DNA of 38,096 nucleotides from UBA11164 sp002420085 (GTDB taxonomy: Bacteria; Pseudomonadota; Gammaproteobacteria; Xanthomonadales; Xanthomonadaceae). Both the position numbers and the translations under genes were made by a program. The notes beneath the pieces were generated by a model. It was given only the letters and a program-made list of their open reading frames with translations. It was not told the DNA's origin and searched no databases. Positions 35,653-38,096 of this stretch are shown here, in pieces; position 1 is the stretch's first letter; each line of letters opens with the position of its first letter. Location: positions 1 to 38,096 of the forward strand of contig DALYLJ010000007.1 in NCBI GenBank assembly GCA_031976395.1, written 5' to 3'.

Positions 35653-35666
35653 TATGGGGGCCAATA

Positions 35667-36314
35667 ATGCCTGATCGTGTGCCTGATCGTGCGGTCATCT
35701 TCATTGACGGCAACAATTGGTATCACTCGATCAAGAGTCTCGGCCTGGAAAGCGTGGGCCGACTGGACTACGGTAAGCTCTCGCAGAAGTTGATCGGACC
35801 AAGAGAGTGGAAGGCGACTCGCTACTACATCGGTCAGGTTCCGCAGGCAGGAGATACGTCGCTTTACATCGCACAGAGGCGTTTTCTCGCATCGCTCCAG
35901 GCGACAGACAACAGGATAAGCACGCACCTTGGTCGTATCGAGGAACGGCCGGTCAAGAATCAGGCTGCGAGTGAATTGCTCACTCATATGGCGAACTTGC
36001 AGATTCGGATTGACCAGTCTGTTTGTCATGATCTGATAGCGATCGGAAGATGTCATCAGAGCGTCCGATCTCTGGTCGAGAAAGCAGTGGATGTGATGCT
36101 CGCGGTAGACATGGTGGTTATGGCTGAACGAGATGAATACGATGCAGCTTATCTGCTGTCGGCCGACGGCGACTTCACGCCTGCCGTTCGTGCTGTACGC
36201 GGTCGTGGTAAAAAGGTCTACGCAGTGTCGCCAGCCGTTGGCGCACAGCTTGCTGCGGCGGCGAACTCTTTCATTCGATTGAAAGAAGAGTGGTTCGAAG
36301 ATTGCTACACGTAG
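35667..36314 (+). CDS. NYN-domain (PIN-like) putative ribonuclease
   Basis: The 215-residue product has the NYN pattern: FIDGNNWYHSI with Asp14, EKAVDVMLAVDM with Asp142 and Asp148, and YLLSADGDFTPAV with Asp167 and Asp169, then GKKVYAVSP. These acidic residues match a metal-dependent RNase of the PIN/FLAP group (LabA/DUF88-like). Codon use is markedly less GC-biased than in neighbours, suggesting recent acquisition. A six-codon frame at 35654 (MGANNA) overlaps the start and may couple translation. The leader carries a promoter with operator and a terminator, so expression is probably tightly controlled. Confidence 0.85.
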   Translation: MPDRVPDRAVIFIDGNNWYHSIKSLGLESVGRLDYGKLSQKLIGPREWKATRYYIGQVPQAGDTSLYIAQRRFLASLQATDNRISTHLGRIEERPVKNQAASELLTHMANLQIRIDQSVCHDLIAIGRCHQSVRSLVEKAVDVMLAVDMVVMAERDEYDAAYLLSADGDFTPAVRAVRGRGKKVYAVSPAVGAQLAAAANSFIRLKEEWFEDCYT

Positions 36315-37339
36315 TTGGCCAGGGATTGCCGGCTGCACGAGGGACTCATTCAGAGCCATGATTATTCATCGATTCGATCGGTAAAACGCCACGACCGGCA
36401 TTTGCCGGTGCCGTCGTAGGCTGATCCGCACACGTTCTGCACGATCGATCATGGTCGCAGCCTGAACCGGTTGCTCGCAGTCGGTGGCAGACAGCCGCGC
36501 GATCGATCGGTCACAGCACATCACCCGATTTTCTCGTAGCGTCGTGGGCTGGCGAGTCTCGCCATGCGCCTCGCTCGGCCCCCCGGAGTCGCAGAGTGCA
36601 ACCCAGAGATGAACCGATTCAGCGCGCGTGTTCAGCGCCGTGGCCGGTTTGTGCCAGCAGTCGCGTTGATGTGGTTGGAGAGCGCCTGACTCCCCTGAAC
36701 GGTGTGCGCAGGCCGACTCCAACGACCGACAGATCGGTCAGAGCCCTCGTGCGTGCGGACGCCCCCCATCCTCACGTCCATACGCCGAGCAATGCCAGTC
36801 CTCCCGAGGAGTGCAGGCATGAACCAGCATGCGATGGGACGGCTTCCGCAACGCGCCGACTTCCGTGACCACACGCCAGTCGACAGCGGTGTTGTCCGCA
36901 GACTGAAGTCAACCGGATTCCCCAGACCTGCCGGCACCGCACCGGGCAGCAGAGCCTGTGGCCGGCACGATCGGCCACTGCCCCCAGCGCCACATCGGCT
37001 CCGCCCCGCTGGCATCGCTCCGCGCGACACCGCCCGACGCGAACCCCAGCACGCGCAGCCATCCCGGGCCCAGCCCTGATCCTGATCGTCCGCGATCGAA
37101 TCTGACGCGCCTGCGCAACGCTCGAAAAGCACGACTGACCGTGCCGTATTTGACAGGTGCCCGTCGATCTGTTGCATCCCAGGCGTGGTCATGGCGGTGA
37201 CCAGGTTCGACGCATGCGGACATCGGATGGGTTTCCGAAGCGCAATTCAGATGCAAAGGAGGTGAGTCGCCACCGAGCCAAAAACAGAAGAGGTTCCCCA
37301 TTTGATTTTTCATTGCACTGTTAATTCAAGGAGACAGTC
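36315..37339. other. About 1 kb with no convincing gene
   Basis: Several open frames of 90-190 codons cross here on both strands, but they overlap each other, have mixed composition and resemble no family. The stretch holds a hairpin (36391-36417) and a perfect Shine-Dalgarno-like AAAGGAGGTG at 37255-37264, which sits too close to a GTG to serve a 20-codon frame. It may be a decayed region. Confidence 0.5.
36391..36417. repeat. Inverted repeat downstream of the NYN gene
   Basis: ACCGGCA and TGCCGGT form a stem with a 2-base loop, and outer ACGAC and GTCGT add to it (36391-36417). On the minus strand it is followed shortly by TTTT. It could be a terminator for either strand or a REP-like element. 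Confidence 0.45.
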
Positions 37340-37873
37340 ATGGGAATGGCAAAGTTGAATGTATGGGTTTCCGGCATCGATGATCCCTGTGGCATCGACA
37401 ATCGCACCTGGTATGTCACGATCTACAACTGCGATGGCAGCGTGCTGGAATGGTGCGGACGAAAGTACGTCGTACTGCCGGCCCGATGTGGCCATCTGGA
37501 GGTGGAAGTTCCACCGGGCTGCTATTACATCAAGGCGGTATGGAGCTTCCGTCTGCTGGGCGGCATCTATCACGTCAATCACTTCACCGATGCCGCGATC
37601 GTCACCGCCTGTTGCGAGCAAACGGTCTGTGTCAAGCTGTTCAACCCCTCCGTGCATCGCTGCGGCACCATCGTGGTCCGGGCGATCCGGAACCTGATTC
37701 GGCAAAAGCTGGTCAAGCCCGAATTGGCGCGGCAGCATGAAGTCGCACTGGCCGCCGCACTCGCCAATGTTCCGCAACCGATCAAGGGCTTTGAATTGGA
37801 CCACCTGGACGAAATCGAGAAACTGGTTCTTGCCCAGGAAGAAGGCCAAGATCGGGGGACAAGGACTGAATAA
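37340..37873 (+). CDS. Cysteine-rich hypothetical protein
   Basis: The 177-residue product starts at ATG 37340 with AAGGAGA upstream. The first 110 residues look like a beta-sandwich (LNVWVSGIDD, TWYVTIYNC, LEVEVPPGCYYIKAVW) and hold nine cysteines (17, 31, 39, 50, 61, 91, 92, 97, 108). The rest is helical (LARQHEVALAAALANVP, LDEIEKLVLAQEE). There is no signal peptide or membrane helix. I do not recognise the family. The VPPGCYYIKA stretch resembles carboxypeptidase-regulatory-like or other small beta domains, without proof. Confidence 0.75.
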   Translation: MGMAKLNVWVSGIDDPCGIDNRTWYVTIYNCDGSVLEWCGRKYVVLPARCGHLEVEVPPGCYYIKAVWSFRLLGGIYHVNHFTDAAIVTACCEQTVCVKLFNPSVHRCGTIVVRAIRNLIRQKLVKPELARQHEVALAAALANVPQPIKGFELDHLDEIEKLVLAQEEGQDRGTRTE

Positions 37874-37888
37874 GCAGCGGTAAGTCTT

Positions 37889-38007
37889 GAGTGGGTCAGG
37901 CCGATACGGCCCGCACCAACGAACATCGCGCGCCTGGCACTGCCCGACCCACGGGTCGGGTGGATGGCCGGTCCAACGGCGAACTGACCAGCGCGGCTGA
38001 CCCACTC
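37889..38007. mobile_element. Small inverted-repeat element (MITE-like)
   Basis: GAGTGGGTCAG (37889-37899) and CTGACCCACTC (37997-38007) are perfect 11-bp inverted repeats bounding 119 bp. The trinucleotide CTT flanks both ends (37886-37888 and 38008-38010), as a target duplication would. Inside, CCCGACCC-AC-GGGTCGGG (37943-37960) forms another stem. There is no gene in it. A long terminator-like structure is the alternative. Confidence 0.4.
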
Positions 38008-38045
38008 CTTTCACCGCGACCGAAGATCGAGCACCCGTGCGAGGG

Positions 38046-38083
38046 AACCTCTGATTTATTCCCTGATTCCGGTATGATAGTGA
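38046..38083 (+). promoter_or_regulatory. Possible promoter at the right edge
   Basis: TATGAT lies near 38074 in an AT-richer stretch (CTCTGATTTATTCCCTGATT), with a weak -35 (TCTGAT) 17 bases upstream. The composition change suggests the beginning of a new gene or insertion element beyond the window. Confidence 0.25.
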
Positions 38084-38096
38084 CTGCCGTTTCAGA

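Noticed and set aside
36632..37192. 186-codon minus-strand frame
   Set aside because: It overlaps several other frames of equal quality and has no recognisable motif or ribosome site.
37255..37324. 20-codon GTG frame behind a perfect Shine-Dalgarno word
   Set aside because: The ribosome site overlaps the GTG itself, leaving no spacing; no conserved peptide is recognised.
38040..38096. Left end of an insertion sequence
   Set aside because: The change in composition and start GAGGGAACCTCTGATT look IS-like, but no transposase or second end is in the window, so it cannot be supported.

Overview
The window looks like a high-GC gammaproteobacterium, most plausibly a relative of the Lysobacterales (Xanthomonadales). 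This is inferred from codon use, the gene families present and the general character of the proteins; there is no rRNA or other marker to fix the taxon. Most of it (about 2.0-24.7 kb) is one large plus-strand type VI secretion (T6SS) operon.

Layout. (1) 1-0.9 kb: the 3' end of an Rhs gene with its variable C-terminal toxin domain, followed by a small three-helix membrane protein that is a candidate immunity protein. (2) 0.9-2.0 kb: a non-coding or decayed stretch with the tail of an orphan Rhs toxin and two tandem-repeat blocks. (3) 2.0-23.1 kb: T6SS core genes in the order tssB-tssC (one fused gene), hcp, tssE, tssF, tssG, vgrG, DUF2169/pentapeptide protein, second pentapeptide protein, DUF3540, DUF4150 (PAAR-like), tssJ, tssK, tssL, tssM, tssA. 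Most neighbours overlap or touch, so this is a translationally coupled operon. (4) 23.1-26.3 kb: apparent T6SS cargo and accessory genes: a small ORF, a methyltransferase-like/TPR protein, a CdtB/DNase I-fold nuclease without signal peptide, and an unrecognised 265-residue protein. (5) 26.7-29.3 kb: a minus-strand hypothetical, a DUF6150-like small protein and a secreted endonuclease I with lamin-tail and pre-peptidase domains. (6) 29.3-34.1 kb, minus strand: 3-hydroxybutyrate dehydrogenase, a group II PLP decarboxylase overlapping a SirB-like membrane protein, and an NnrS-family membrane protein. (7) 34.4-38.1 kb: prmA, an NYN-domain RNase gene behind a leader with an intrinsic terminator, about 1 kb with no convincing gene, a cysteine-rich hypothetical protein, and a small inverted-repeat element near the right edge.

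How it works together. TssJ-TssL-TssM would form the envelope complex, TssK-TssE-TssF-TssG-VgrG the baseplate, Hcp the tube and the TssBC polypeptide the contractile sheath, with TssA coordinating assembly. The DUF2169, pentapeptide, DUF3540 and DUF4150 proteins form a known type of accessory set that probably caps or loads the VgrG spike. The most unusual point is the sheath: both subunits are encoded as one uninterrupted 644-residue protein, and no ClpV (TssH) disassembly ATPase gene is present in the window. The second is a CdtB-like DNase at the 3' end of the operon, a good effector candidate.
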